A stretch of 64,000 nucleotides of DNA from Cytophagales bacterium (lineage in GTDB: Bacteria > Bacteroidota > Bacteroidia > Cytophagales > Spirosomataceae): assembly GCA_013298215.1 (NCBI GenBank), contig JAAFKE010000002.1:62001-126000 (forward strand), written 5' to 3'. The notes beneath the pieces are model-generated. The model did not search any database. It saw only the letters and a list, made by a program, of their open reading frames with translations, and was not told the origin of the DNA. Each line of letters begins with the position of its first letter. Within the stretch, counting starts at the first letter, position 1. The position numbers were made by a program, and so were the translations under genes. Shown here one piece after another: positions 43,945 to 52,680 of this stretch.

Positions 43945-43982
43945 GCAACCTTCGGCGGTTTCCGCCAAAAACCCACTTTTCT

Positions 43983-44666
43983 CTACACTTTTATCTGACC
44001 CGAAAAAGTAGCAAAATTGCTTTTCACTTCTTCAAAAAAAACCTCGCTCACTGGGAAGTCACCGTACCAAATGTACTCGAATTGGTGGGTGAGGTTGCTA
44101 AATGGTTCGTAGAGCGAGGATCGGTTGCCGACCTCGTGCAGGTAGCTGCGGTTGGTTTTGTTGGGTTGCCAGTCGATAACCCGCGCGTCGGCGAGGTCTT
44201 TCAGGGTTTTTAGGTAATACAACCGCACGGCGAGTCGGTAGTTGTGGTTTTGGATGGCCGCTTCAATGAGTGCAGTAAAATCTATTTCGTGGATGTTTTC
44301 GGTGAGGGTGCTGTAAGCAAGTTTAGGGGCGGGCTGCCGTTCAAACGCGCCTTTGAGCAGGTTGGCTTTGATGAGCAACCACCCAGCGGCACACACCACG
44401 GCGGCCATGAGTACGTACTGCCAAAAATTTTGGTAGGCGTTGCTTCTCAGGCCGTCGAAAAACTGGCGGATCAGCCAACTCCATAATTTTTGCGCTGGGT
44501 TTTGGGGCGGGGCGGGGTCGCGGTCGTAGCGGTATTGGTGGTCGTTCCTAAATTTTTCTACGTTGGCACGGGTTGGGTAGCGTGCCTGCGCGGCCGTGGA
44601 GTCGGTTTGGCAGATGCCAAGCGTGGCCATCAGAACAAAAAAGCACAAAAATATAAGTTGGCGCAT
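43983..44666 (-). CDS. DUF4129-family membrane protein
   Basis: A 227-residue protein with a signal-like N-terminus (LIFLCFFVLMATLGICQ), a central membrane helix (FWQYVLMAAVVCAAGWLLIKANL), and a C-terminal helical DUF4129 region (IDFTALIEAAIQNHNYRLAVRLYYLKTLKDLADARVIDWQPNKTNRSYLHEV). Members of this family cluster with SpoIIM-like and MoxR/VWA proteins in Bacteroidota, as here. Its molecular role is unknown. It starts 2 bases after the stop of the next membrane-protein gene, indicating tight co-expression. Confidence 0.8.
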   Translation of the reverse strand: MRQLIFLCFFVLMATLGICQTDSTAAQARYPTRANVEKFRNDHQYRYDRDPAPPQNPAQKLWSWLIRQFFDGLRSNAYQNFWQYVLMAAVVCAAGWLLIKANLLKGAFERQPAPKLAYSTLTENIHEIDFTALIEAAIQNHNYRLAVRLYYLKTLKDLADARVIDWQPNKTNRSYLHEVGNRSSLYEPFSNLTHQFEYIWYGDFPVSEVFFEEVKSNFATFSGQIKV

Positions 44667-44668
44667 CG

Positions 44669-45547
44669 TCAGTATTGTTCTTGGCCTCCGCTGGCGGGCG
44701 GCGTTTGTTTTTGGCCAATGGCCTCGATGGCTTGGCGCATTCCGCGCCCTTCTTTGCGTTCGACGAAGTTATAATACTGAAACGCAATGGCCACCCAGCT
44801 GAGGGTATTAACACAAGTAGAACCAATGGTAGATAGCACGGTGCTGCCAACGAGCGCATATTGAAGGTCCCCGCTGAGAACGCCGATGCCTTTCAAGAAA
44901 GTGATGATGAGCATGGGGGCCTGAAACACCAAACCGAACACCCCCTGGATAATACCCACGATGATGATAAGTCCAAAATGCGCCCACCAATTGCCATTAA
45001 TCAAGTAAAAAGCCCGTTTGAGGGCATCTATTGGCGAAAGCCCCTCGGCCATGATAATAACAAACACCAACGAAAACACCACCATCAGATAAATGGCTGG
45101 TAGCACAAATAGTAGCCCACCCAACACCAACAGGATGAACCCCAAAATGAGTGCGCCCACGTATTGCAACAGGTTTTTTTGAACCCGGGCCCAAACTTGC
45201 TCGGTGCTAATGTGGCCATCTTGTTCTTGCTCGTATTCGATCACGTAGGCATACACGGTGCAACCCGCCAGCACGTAGGCCAGCAGCGAGAACGCCGCCA
45301 TGAATAAGTAGTCTGAACTAAATACTTGGGTAAAAGCATGGAACGGATCAGCGCTGGGTGTGTTGCCGAATGCCAGCATATTGGATTGGTAGAGGCCCCC
45401 AAACACCCCCGCCAGCACCGCACCGGGCCCCGCAATGAGCACCACCGCGCGCACGAGCGGTTTGAAGTTTTGGATGACGAACTCAAAGGTAGCGTTGATG
45501 TTTTGGCTAAAATCACGCTCCTGCTGCATGACAATGGGAGGTTTCAT
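44669..45547 (-). CDS. Polytopic membrane protein of unknown function
   Basis: About 292 residues from the ATG at 45547, with a TTG at 45568 as alternative. There are roughly six hydrophobic helices, including LVRAVVLIAGPGAVLAGVFGGLY, YLFMAAFSLLAYVLAGCTVYAYVI, YVGALILGFILLVLGGLLFVLPAIYLMVVFSLVFVIIMAEG and HFGLIIIVGIIQGVFGLVF. The pattern with MAEGLSPIDALKRAFYLINGNWWAHFGL resembles the glycerophosphoryl-diester-phosphodiesterase-membrane domain or DUF-type families found beside DUF4129 genes. It lies between SpoIIM-like and DUF4129 genes in one tight cluster. Confidence 0.65.
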   Translation of the reverse strand: MKPPIVMQQERDFSQNINATFEFVIQNFKPLVRAVVLIAGPGAVLAGVFGGLYQSNMLAFGNTPSADPFHAFTQVFSSDYLFMAAFSLLAYVLAGCTVYAYVIEYEQEQDGHISTEQVWARVQKNLLQYVGALILGFILLVLGGLLFVLPAIYLMVVFSLVFVIIMAEGLSPIDALKRAFYLINGNWWAHFGLIIIVGIIQGVFGLVFQAPMLIITFLKGIGVLSGDLQYALVGSTVLSTIGSTCVNTLSWVAIAFQYYNFVERKEGRGMRQAIEAIGQKQTPPASGGQEQY

Positions 45548-45577
45548 TTGGTATGAATGTGGTGACAAAAGGCTAAG

Positions 45578-46519
45578 TTAGTCAATTTGGCGGCTCACCT
45601 TGATGGGATAGATGATAAAATACCAGCCAATGAACCCCGCCGACACCGCAATAATACTAAAACTAACCACGGGATGCAACGGCAAGCGGGTGACGAAACT
45701 TTCTAAAAAACCAGCGGCGATAAAAATTGGCACGAGTCCAACGGCCATTTTTAGGCCATCTTTGGCACCGCGTTGGAAAGAAACCAGGCGGGAGTAGGTT
45801 TTAGGAAACAACAGGCTGTTGCCCAAAACAATGCCAGCCGCGCCCGCTATGACGATGGCCGAGATTTCGAGTGTGCCGTGAATCCAGATGGCCAACACCG
45901 ACTTGAGGAGCACCCCTTTTTGAAAGAAAAAATACTGAAACGCCCCCAACATGACCCCGTTGCTGAACAACAAATAGACCGTGCCGACCGAAAACAACAA
46001 GCCCGCCACAAACGCAATGAACGACACCTTGATGTTATTGAAAGTAATGCCCAAAAACATATCGGCCTGTGAACCAGACTTGTAAATGGCCATGGGGTCG
46101 TTTTTGCGGATGTTTTCGAGGGTTTGGTTCACGTATCCGTCGCCCAAAATGAGCCGAACGAAGGTCTCGTCGTTTGCCGCTGAGACGGCACCGATGAGCG
46201 CGGCAGCCAAAAAAAACAGCAGCGAGTAAAGTAGCTTTTGGTGGTTTTGGCGCACCACAACGGGAAGCTCCACGGCCCAAAAAGACACGAATCGGTTTCG
46301 ATCTTCGGTTTTGTTGGCGTACAGTTGCCGGTGCTTGGTGGTGGCCAGGTTGTTGAGGTATTGCGTAACGGCGGCGTTTGGATAAAAAGTGCGCGCAAAC
46401 GACAGATCATCGGTCAGTTCGATGTACTGATCGGTGAGCTCGTCGGGGTCTTGGGCCGAACTTTGCTCGTAGTCCTGCCATTTGGGGGTATTGCGTTTTA
46501 CAAAAACGGCTTCTCTCAT
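45578..46519 (-). CDS. SpoIIM (stage II sporulation protein M)-like membrane protein
   Basis: A 313-residue protein with multiple membrane helices and the SpoIIM-family pattern: LLYSLLFFLAAALIGAVSAANDETFVRLILGDGYVNQTLENI, ITFNNIKVSFIAFVAGLLFSVGTVYLLFSNGVMLGAFQYFF, AIWIHGTLEISAIVIAGAAGIVLGNSLLFP. The HGTLEISAIVIAGAAG motif is diagnostic. In non-sporulating Bacteroidota the function is unknown. It is followed by the polytopic and DUF4129 proteins in an operon-like arrangement. porX precedes it on the same strand with a 32-base gap. Confidence 0.87.
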   Translation of the reverse strand: MREAVFVKRNTPKWQDYEQSSAQDPDELTDQYIELTDDLSFARTFYPNAAVTQYLNNLATTKHRQLYANKTEDRNRFVSFWAVELPVVVRQNHQKLLYSLLFFLAAALIGAVSAANDETFVRLILGDGYVNQTLENIRKNDPMAIYKSGSQADMFLGITFNNIKVSFIAFVAGLLFSVGTVYLLFSNGVMLGAFQYFFFQKGVLLKSVLAIWIHGTLEISAIVIAGAAGIVLGNSLLFPKTYSRLVSFQRGAKDGLKMAVGLVPIFIAAGFLESFVTRLPLHPVVSFSIIAVSAGFIGWYFIIYPIKVSRQID

Positions 46520-46551
46520 ACAATTTATAGTAGCTCAGAACAACGTTCCTT

Positions 46552-48114
46552 TTATTTGGCCTTCAAATATACGAACGGAACGATCATTTCTTCCATCGAC
46601 ACGCCCCCGTGCTGAAACGTGTCGCCGTACATTTTTACGTAGTGGTTGTAGTTGTTTGGGTACGCAAAAAAGTAGTCCTCCAGCGTAAACACATAAGCCG
46701 ACGACACGTGTATTTTGGGCAAAAATAGTTTTTCGGGGCGGCGGGCCACAAACAAATGGTCTTCGGAGAACCCCAAGTTTTTGCCGTGTTTGTAGCGTAA
46801 ATTGGTGTTGGTTTCGCGGTAGCCCACAATTTTGAGCGGTTTCTTGACCCGAATCATCCCGTGGTCGGTCGTAATGACCATGCGCCCGCCTTTTTCAGCA
46901 ATTTTTTTGATGAAATCGAGCAGTTGCGAGTGCTGAAACCACGACTTCGTAATAGACCGGTAGGCGGCTTCGTCGGGGGCGAGTTCCTTAATCATGGCCA
47001 TGTCGGTGCGGGCGTGCGAGAGCATATCCACAAAATTAAACACCACCACGTTGAGGTCGTTTTGGGTTAAGTTATTGAAATTATCGACCAACGTTTTACC
47101 CTGGTTCTGGCTAATAATTTTGTTGTAACTAAACTTTACCTGCATTCGGTTGCGCTCCAGTTGCTTGCGGAGGTAGTCTTCTTCGTGCTGGTTGAGGCCC
47201 TCTTCGCTGCCTTCGATGTTCTCGTCGTTTACCCACCACTGCGGAAACTGTTTTTCGATTTCGCTGGGCATCAATCCCGCAAAGATCGCATTGCGGGCGT
47301 AGCTGGTGGCGGTTGGTAAAATGGCGTAATAGTTCGATTCCTCCTCGACCGTAAAGTACTCGGCCAGCAGTGTTTCTACAACCTTCCACTGGTCGTACCT
47401 AAAATTGTCGATGAGTATAAAATAGAGTGGATCTTTGGGTTTGAGCAGCGGAAAAACCATCCGTTTCATCAGCTGGTGCGACAGCACGGGCTTGTCGGCC
47501 TTGGGGTCGTTGAGCCAGTCTTCGTAGTTTTCCTTGATAAATTTGCAAAAATTTCCGTTGGCCTCGTCCTTTTGCATATTAAAAACCTCACCCATTCCGC
47601 TGTCCTGCGCGTCTTCGAGCTCCAACTCCCAGTAGGTCAGTTTTTTATATATTTCGGCCCATTCTTGGTGGCCCACGCGGTCTTGGTATTGCATGGCCAG
47701 TTGCCTAAACTCCTGCTGGTAGCTCGACGTTGTTTTTTCGGTTACGAGACGTTTGTTGTCTAATATTTTTTTAACCGACATGAGCACCTGATTGCGGTTC
47801 AGGGGCTTAATGATGTAATCGGCAATTTTAGAGCCGATCGCCCCCTCCATAATGTGCTCCTCCTCGCTTTTGGTAATCATCACCACGGGCAGGTTGGGTT
47901 TTTGTTGTTTTATCACCGCCAGGGTCTCCAAACCAGTCATGCCAGGCATCATTTCGTCCAAAAAAACCAAGTCAAAACGCTCGTTTTCGACCTTATCGAG
48001 GGCATCTGCGCCGCTGTTCACGGGAGTGACGTGGTAGCCCTTTTCGGTCAGAAACAAAATATGTGGTTTTAGGAGGTCAATTTCGTCGTCGGCCCAGAGG
48101 ATTTTATATTGCAT
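46552..48114 (-). CDS. porX: T9SS response regulator PorX (REC-PglZ)
   Basis: Regulator of the type IX secretion system with a receiver domain and a C-terminal PglZ/alkaline-phosphatase-like domain. The receiver (1-120) has the acidic pair D9-D10, phospho-acceptor D53 in FLDEMMPGMTG and K105. After a helical linker, the PglZ domain shows ILIDNFRYDQW, TATSYARNAIF (nucleophile Thr/Ser region), NFVDMLSHAR and TTDHGMIRV with metal-binding Asp and His. In Porphyromonas and Flavobacterium PorX pairs with kinase PorY and controls T9SS genes, and its PglZ domain acts on oligonucleotide or cyclic-oligoadenylate substrates. The T9SS cargo at the right edge fits. PorY is not in the window. Confidence 0.93.
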   Translation of the reverse strand: MQYKILWADDEIDLLKPHILFLTEKGYHVTPVNSGADALDKVENERFDLVFLDEMMPGMTGLETLAVIKQQKPNLPVVMITKSEEEHIMEGAIGSKIADYIIKPLNRNQVLMSVKKILDNKRLVTEKTTSSYQQEFRQLAMQYQDRVGHQEWAEIYKKLTYWELELEDAQDSGMGEVFNMQKDEANGNFCKFIKENYEDWLNDPKADKPVLSHQLMKRMVFPLLKPKDPLYFILIDNFRYDQWKVVETLLAEYFTVEEESNYYAILPTATSYARNAIFAGLMPSEIEKQFPQWWVNDENIEGSEEGLNQHEEDYLRKQLERNRMQVKFSYNKIISQNQGKTLVDNFNNLTQNDLNVVVFNFVDMLSHARTDMAMIKELAPDEAAYRSITKSWFQHSQLLDFIKKIAEKGGRMVITTDHGMIRVKKPLKIVGYRETNTNLRYKHGKNLGFSEDHLFVARRPEKLFLPKIHVSSAYVFTLEDYFFAYPNNYNHYVKMYGDTFQHGGVSMEEMIVPFVYLKAK

Positions 48115-48192
48115 GGTCTTGTGGTTTTAAAATACAAAGTTTCATTAAGCAACGCCAGAGGGGGGTACGAATTGCCAAAAGTCGGGAAAAAT

Positions 48193-48960
48193 TTAGAGAA
48201 ATCGCTCTTGAACTGCCACCAAATCGGCGGGCGTGTCTATGCCGTGGGAGTCGTACTGGGTCAGGGCCACTTTAACCTTAAAACCATTTTCGATCCATCG
48301 GAGTTGCTCCAAAGCCTCGGCTTTTTCTAAAATTGATACGGGCAACTGGGTAATTTGCCGCAACACATCCACGCGGTAGGCGTAAATGCCAATGTGTTTG
48401 TAGAAATCGTGCTGCGCCAACCAATCGTGCGGGGCAGCATCGCGCAAAAAAGGAACGGCCTGCCGGCTAAAATAAATCGCTTCGTGGCGGGCATTCAGCA
48501 CCACTTTTGGCGTGTTTGGGTTGAAGAGCGTGGTGGTGTCCCCGATTTTTTTTGCCAAAGTGGCCAGCTCCACCAGGCCGTCCAAACAACTAACCAACGT
48601 ATCAATTTGCTGGGGCTGGATGAACGGCTCGTCGCCCTGAATATTAATGACGTAGTCGCTTGGTTCAGCAATAGTTATCCCGTATTCACTAAAGATAAGC
48701 TCTCCCAAAACTACCTCGGCGCACCGATCCGTACCGCTTTGGTGGTGTGGGCTGGTCATCACAACGTTGCCACCGAAGCCATGCACGTGGTCATAGATCC
48801 GTGGGTCGTCGGTTGCCACAACCACCGCATCGAGCCGTTCAGATTTGAGAGCTTGCTCATACACCCGCCTCACCATCGACTTGCCGCCAATGTCTGCCAG
48901 GGCTTTGGCGGGGAACCTCGTGGAGGCGTACCGCGCTGGAATGATCCCGATAATGTTCAT
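48193..48960 (-). CDS. kdsB: 3-deoxy-manno-octulosonate cytidylyltransferase
   Basis: Activates Kdo with CTP for lipopolysaccharide core synthesis; cytosolic. The 255-residue protein starts MNIIGIIPARYASTRFPAKALADIGGKSM, the nucleotide-binding signature. GNVVMTSPHHQSGTDRCAEV, DYVINIQGDEPFI and KHIGIYAYRVDVLRQI follow in family order. Length is normal. It lies between porX (downstream) and the YraN gene (upstream) on the minus strand with short gaps. It shows a Gram-negative envelope with Kdo-containing lipid A core. Confidence 0.96.
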   Translation of the reverse strand: MNIIGIIPARYASTRFPAKALADIGGKSMVRRVYEQALKSERLDAVVVATDDPRIYDHVHGFGGNVVMTSPHHQSGTDRCAEVVLGELIFSEYGITIAEPSDYVINIQGDEPFIQPQQIDTLVSCLDGLVELATLAKKIGDTTTLFNPNTPKVVLNARHEAIYFSRQAVPFLRDAAPHDWLAQHDFYKHIGIYAYRVDVLRQITQLPVSILEKAEALEQLRWIENGFKVKVALTQYDSHGIDTPADLVAVQERFL

Positions 48961-48984
48961 GGGTCAAAAAAATGGGGGAACTGG

Positions 48985-49338
48985 TCAATAAAAAGCGTCT
49001 TCAATGTGTTTAATGGCCACCGAGCTTCCCTTAATTGTAACCGCAATGATGTCGAAACGAATATCGAATTGCCAATCTTTGGCAAAGATATAGTGTTCGG
49101 CAGCTTTCATAATGAGCTTGGCCTTGGTGTAGTTTACGAACTCTTCGGGATTGCCAAAGCTCACGTTGGTGCGCGTCTTGACCTCCACAAACAGCAGCAG
49201 TTTCTCTTTTTTTGCAATAATATCAATTTCGGCGTGTTGGTGTTTGTGGTTTTTGGCCACAATTTCGTAGCCATTTTTGGTTAGAAATTCAACGGCTTTT
49301 TCCTCACCAAATTTACCAGTATCGTTGTGTTCGGCCAC
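48985..49338 (-). CDS. yraN: YraN/UPF0102-family predicted nuclease
   Basis: A 117-residue protein with the UPF0102 (YraN) fold, a PD-(D/E)XK relative. GEEKAVEFLTKNGYEIVAKNHKHQHAEIDIIAKKEKLLLFVEVKTR has the E-x-D and E-V-K-T motif. The gene can be read further up to an ATG at 49395. The GTG at 49338 is chosen because it gives the usual family length and lies downstream of a -7 box (TACTTTTG, 49366-49359), whereas the longer version would start upstream of that promoter. Function in DNA transactions is suspected for the family but not proven. Confidence 0.85.
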   Translation of the reverse strand: MAEHNDTGKFGEEKAVEFLTKNGYEIVAKNHKHQHAEIDIIAKKEKLLLFVEVKTRTNVSFGNPEEFVNYTKAKLIMKAAEHYIFAKDWQFDIRFDIIAVTIKGSSVAIKHIEDAFY

Positions 49339-49358
49339 GTAGGTTGTTGTTTTTTTAA

Positions 49359-49366
49359 CAAAAGTA
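49359..49366 (-). promoter_or_regulatory. Probable -7 box of yraN
   Basis: TACTTTTG on the minus strand, 21 bases before the GTG at 49338. It lies inside the longer alternative reading frame and therefore argues for the shorter start. Confidence 0.4.
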
Positions 49367-49502
49367 GCACAAAAAACGTGCTTTTGGCTGCTCATATTGG
49401 CCAAACCCACCGCGAGTTGTGGCGGGTGAGGAGGAGTTGTGGCCCCAAAACTGCTCATTGACGGCTGGCGTGGAGCTGGTAGCAATCACGGCTGTATGTT
49501 GT

Positions 49503-49510
49503 TATCTTTG
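49503..49510 (+). promoter_or_regulatory. Probable -7 box of hpt
   Basis: TATCTTTG, 56 bases upstream of the hpt ATG, followed by GCGAC as in other boxes of this window. No clear -33 TTG. Confidence 0.4.
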
Positions 49511-49566
49511 CGACATGCGGTGGTATTTGCCCGCTGCACTTTACCCTCACTCTCCAACCAGCTTCT

Positions 49567-50133
49567 ATGCAACCTGTTACCATTAAAGACAAAAATTTCG
49601 TTCCGATGATCGACCGCGCCACGCTCGAAACGCGCATCGCGGCCTTGGCTGGCCAGATTAGTGCCGACTACGCTGGCCGTCAGCCCCTTTTTGTGGCGAT
49701 TCTCAACGGCTCTTTTATGTTTGTGGCCCAACTCATGAAGGGCATCAGCGTGGCCTGCGACGTTACCTTCGTGCGGGTGGCCTCGTACCAGGCCACCGAG
49801 TCGTCGGGGGTAGTAAAAGAAATATTAGGCCTGACCGAAGACATCCGTGGCCGCGATGTAATTATTGTGGAAGACATCGTAGATACTGGCCTGACGATGT
49901 TTGAGCTTTGCGGCCAATTGGCCACCCAAAAACCCAACTCGCTCAAAATAGCCACGATGCTTTTTAAGCCAACCGCCCTGCGTGCCGATGTGTCGCCGAG
50001 CTACGTGGGGTTCGAGATCGACAATAAATTTGTGTTGGGATACGGCCTCGACTACGACGGCCTGGGCCGTAACCTGGCTGCTATTTACGTGTTGCAGCAA
50101 GACGCACCTACCGAAACCACGGGCGGTAATTGA
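49567..50133 (+). CDS. hpt: Hypoxanthine phosphoribosyltransferase
   Basis: Purine salvage enzyme converting hypoxanthine and guanine with PRPP to IMP and GMP; cytosolic. The 188-residue product has [18 protein letters not shown] (pyrophosphate loop region), the PRPP-binding signature [14 protein letters not shown] (about 99-112), and [27 protein letters not shown]. Other phosphoribosyltransferases share the PRPP motif, but the C-terminal block with YVGFEI.. and YGLDYDG is that of HGPRTs. The ATG at 49567 is preceded by a -7 box. The gene overlaps the convergent acyltransferase gene at its 3' end by 26 bases. Confidence 0.94.
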   Translation: MQPVTIKDKNFVPMIDRATLETRIAALAGQISADYAGRQPLFVAILNGSFMFVAQLMKGISVACDVTFVRVASYQATESSGVVKEILGLTEDIRGRDVIIVEDIVDTGLTMFELCGQLATQKPNSLKIATMLFKPTALRADVSPSYVGFEIDNKFVLGYGLDYDGLGRNLAAIYVLQQDAPTETTGGN

Positions 50134-50665
50134 GGGTGTATTTGAGGCCACTCCGCCGCGTGCCGATTATTTTGGCGGGCGTTCCGCCCACGATGGCCAT
50201 TGGCGGCACGTCTTTGGTAACGATGCTCCCCGCCGCCACCACTGCCCCGCGCCCGATGCTAACGCCCGGCAGGATTGTGACGCGGCTGGCCACCCAAACG
50301 TAGTCTTCTATGGTGACACCCGCCCCGCGCGTGGTGTGGTAGTCGTCGTGCACGTCGTGTTCGAGCGTCCAGATGTTGGTTTCTTGGGCAATGTCCACGT
50401 TGTTTCCGATGCTGATCTTGCCACCGCGTCCGTCGAGCAAAACATTTTTATTGAAAACACAATTGTTGCCAACCGATATATTTTGCCCCGTTCTGATCTC
50501 AACCCCAATCAAAAAAGTGCAGTTTTTGCCCACGTGAGCCACGGTTCTTTTTGCAAAAAACAGCCTTACTGCGTGCAGCGGCACGTACATGAGTTGGGTT
50601 CTGAACACGTAATCTTTGAAAGCCAACGCGGCCAAGTAGGGGGGGAGCAGTATTTTTTTTAGCAT
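50108..50665 (-). CDS. Hexapeptide-repeat acyltransferase (maltose/galactoside acetyltransferase-like)
   Basis: A 185-residue left-handed beta-helix acyltransferase. The hexapeptide coil runs from [37 protein letters not shown] to the typical end [31 protein letters not shown]. The histidine in [13 protein letters not shown] is the likely catalytic loop residue of the maltose/galactoside O-acetyltransferase type. The acceptor is probably an envelope sugar, but it is unknown. The stop lies inside hpt on the other strand (26-base convergent overlap). Confidence 0.84.
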   Translation of the reverse strand: MLKKILLPPYLAALAFKDYVFRTQLMYVPLHAVRLFFAKRTVAHVGKNCTFLIGVEIRTGQNISVGNNCVFNKNVLLDGRGGKISIGNNVDIAQETNIWTLEHDVHDDYHTTRGAGVTIEDYVWVASRVTILPGVSIGRGAVVAAGSIVTKDVPPMAIVGGTPAKIIGTRRSGLKYTLNYRPWFR

Positions 50666-50783
50666 TGCGGGAGCGATGGCGGGTTAGGTTGGGTGGGCAA
50701 ACGTGGTTTTAGGCCATAAAGTTACAATAAAAATGCGCTGGCAAATTGGTGGTCTGCCGTTGTTTTATAAACTTGCAAATTAA

Positions 50784-51572
50784 ATGTCAAAGCAAATGGG
50801 AAGCCCAGTCATAGAAATAAAAAACTTGCACAAAGCCTACGCAAATCATCTGGTGCTGAGGGGCATAAACTTGGAGGTGAATGCGGGCGAAATTGTTGGT
50901 TACATTGGGCCCAACGGCGCGGGCAAATCTACGACCATCAAAACCCTGATTGGCGTGCTACCCGATTTTGCGGGCGATGTACGGGTAATGGGCATCGACG
51001 TGCGCCAAAACCCACTCGAAGTAAAACGGTACATTGGCTACGTACCCGAGCAAGCGTCTCTTTATGAGGTGCTTACACCACTCGAATACCTGCGTTTTAT
51101 TGGGCAATTGTATGGTTTAGAAAAACAAAGTATCGACAAAAAAGCCAACGATTTACTCCAAATCTTCGACCTGTACGCCAACCGCGACGACCGCATGACG
51201 ACCTTTTCGAAGGGAATGCGCCAGAAAGTGTTGCTAATTTCGGGGCTGATCCACAACCCAGAGGTCATTTTTTTGGACGAACCGCTGTCGGGTTTAGATG
51301 CCAACGCGGTTATTTTGGTCAAAGAAATATTGGCTCAGTTGTCCGTGGCGGGCAAGACGCTTTTTTACAGCTCGCACCTAATGGATGTGGTCGAAAAAAT
51401 ATCTGACCGCATCGTACTCATCGACAAAGGCGTGGTTATTGCCGACGGTTCTTTTGAGGAACTGAAAGCGCAGCGCGAAACAGGATCGTTGGAGCAGCTT
51501 TTCAACCAACTTACTGGCAACAACGAGCACGTTCGGGTGGCCGAAGGGTTTGTTGAGGCCATGAAAAAATAA
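50784..51572 (+). CDS. ABC transporter ATP-binding protein (CcmA/NatA-like), no adjacent permease
   Basis: A 262-residue ABC ATPase with Walker A GPNGAGKSTT (about 43-52), Q-loop in GYVPEQAS, signature FSKGMRQK (about 142-149) rather than canonical LSGGQ, Walker B VIFLDEPLSGLD and the H-loop SSHLMD. The signature form and the short C-terminal part with FNQLTG place it in the ABC-2 exporter group (CcmA/NatA). No permease gene is adjacent: the next gene is an enoyl-CoA hydratase. The partner must be encoded elsewhere. Confidence 0.9.
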   Translation: MSKQMGSPVIEIKNLHKAYANHLVLRGINLEVNAGEIVGYIGPNGAGKSTTIKTLIGVLPDFAGDVRVMGIDVRQNPLEVKRYIGYVPEQASLYEVLTPLEYLRFIGQLYGLEKQSIDKKANDLLQIFDLYANRDDRMTTFSKGMRQKVLLISGLIHNPEVIFLDEPLSGLDANAVILVKEILAQLSVAGKTLFYSSHLMDVVEKISDRIVLIDKGVVIADGSFEELKAQRETGSLEQLFNQLTGNNEHVRVAEGFVEAMKK

Positions 51573-51596
51573 GACTTATTACTTACTTACCCTAAA

Positions 51597-52376
51597 ATGT
51601 ACGAAAATATACTTTACCAAACCGCCGACGGCGTGGCGACGATCACCCTCAACCGACCACAGGTGCACAACGCCCTCAGCCCTGGCCTGATCCAAGACAT
51701 AACCCAGGCCGTCGGAAACGCCCAAGCCGATGCCTCCGTTCGGGTGGTGGTGCTGACGGGCGCGGGCGACAAAGCCTTTTGCTCGGGTGCCGACCTCAAA
51801 GCGGGAATGCAAGCAGGAGTGAGCCTCGGCGACAACCTACGGGCCAACTACAACCCCATGATTTTGGCCATCCGTGCCATTCCTAAGCCCGTGGTTTGCC
51901 GCATGAACGGCCTGGCGGCGGGAGCGGGCTGCTCGCTGGCATTGGCCTGCGACGTGGTCATTGCCAGCGATGATGCCTACCTGTGTCAGATTTTTATTAA
52001 TATTGGCTTGATGCCCGATGCAGGCTCGAGCTATTTTTTGCCGCACCTCGTTGGCGCGCGCTTGGCCTTTGAACTTGCCAGCACGGGGCGGCGCGTATAC
52101 GGTCCCGAGGCCGAGCGAATTGGCCTAATCAACCGCGCTGTGCCACCGCATCAGTTGGACCACGCGCTGGCCGAAACCCTTTCCTACTACAAAAACGCAC
52201 CCACGCAAGCAATTGGACGCATGAAGAGTGTGCTCAACGACGCGTTCGGGCTGTCATTGGCCGAAATCCTCGAACGCGAAGCTGAAAATCAGGACGCACT
52301 TGGCCGCACCAGCGATGCCGCCGAGGGAATAATGGCCTTCTTGCAGAAACGAACCGCAACCTATAAAGGGCTCTAA
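51597..52376 (+). CDS. Enoyl-CoA hydratase/isomerase family protein
   Basis: A 259-residue crotonase-fold protein. The N-terminus with VATITLNRPQVHNALSPGL and the oxyanion-hole segment AFCSGADLKAG and VCRMNGLAAGAGCSLALACDVVIASDDA are characteristic. The C-terminal trimerisation helix is complete. Overall it resembles the phenylacetate-pathway isomerase PaaG and enoyl-CoA hydratase PaaF; which substrate is used cannot be told. It starts 24 bases after the ABC ATPase stop, and the two are probably co-transcribed, though without an obvious functional link. Confidence 0.88.
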   Translation: MYENILYQTADGVATITLNRPQVHNALSPGLIQDITQAVGNAQADASVRVVVLTGAGDKAFCSGADLKAGMQAGVSLGDNLRANYNPMILAIRAIPKPVVCRMNGLAAGAGCSLALACDVVIASDDAYLCQIFINIGLMPDAGSSYFLPHLVGARLAFELASTGRRVYGPEAERIGLINRAVPPHQLDHALAETLSYYKNAPTQAIGRMKSVLNDAFGLSLAEILEREAENQDALGRTSDAAEGIMAFLQKRTATYKGL

Positions 52377-52421
52377 AAGAAACTACCGGCATAAAATAGC
52401 AATAAAAAACGAAGATTTTCT

Positions 52422-52451
52422 TTGAAGTCACCGCTTAGAATCGTACTTTTG
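52422..52451 (+). promoter_or_regulatory. Promoter of tRNA-Arg
   Basis: TTG (52422-52424), 19 bases, then TACTTTTG (52444-52451), a near-ideal Bacteroidota promoter. It lies 44 bases upstream of the tRNA 5' end. Confidence 0.65.
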
Positions 52452-52495
52452 CACTCCTAAATCAGTTCACAAGGAAGGTTTAGGGATAGTAGCAT

Positions 52496-52569
52496 GGTTG
52501 CGTAGCTCAATTGGATAGAGCACCTGACTACGGATCAGGAGGTTTGGGGTTCGAATCCCTACGTGACCA
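52496..52569 (+). tRNA. tRNA-Arg (ACG)
   Basis: A complete cloverleaf. The seven-pair acceptor GGTTGCG/CGTGACC has two G-U pairs. The D-arm is GCTC/GAGC, and the anticodon arm CCTGA/TCAGG has loop CTACGGA, so the anticodon is ACG. The T-arm is TGGGG/CCCTA with loop TTCGAAT, followed by discriminator A. CCA is not encoded. An intrinsic terminator follows at once, and the last 14 bases begin a ~125-bp direct repeat. Confidence 0.95.
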
Positions 52570-52680
52570 CTTTCAAAACAAAAAAGCCTTTCACATTGCT
52601 GTGAAAGGCTTTTTTGTTTTAATTGCATTTTAAACATAAATAGCTATGACACAGGCCACGGCATTGTTTGAGTTGTATAA
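52556..52680 (+). repeat. Direct repeat, left copy (tRNA 3' end + terminator + antitoxin 5' end)
   Basis: This 125-bp block starts in the T-arm of tRNA-Arg (TCCCTACGTGACCAC), includes the terminator, and ends about 35 bases into the antitoxin reading frame. It recurs at 53217-53340 with a few substitutions and one single-base length difference. Confidence 0.9.
52580..52615. terminator. Intrinsic terminator after tRNA-Arg
   Basis: A 16-bp stem AAAAAAGCCTTTCACA and its complement around TTGC, ending in a T-tract. It lies 11 bases after the tRNA. A near-copy is at 53243-53274. Confidence 0.9.

Noticed and set aside
49338-49395. The longer YraN start at the ATG 49395
   Set aside because: The shorter GTG start gives the standard family length, and a -7 box falls inside the longer extension.
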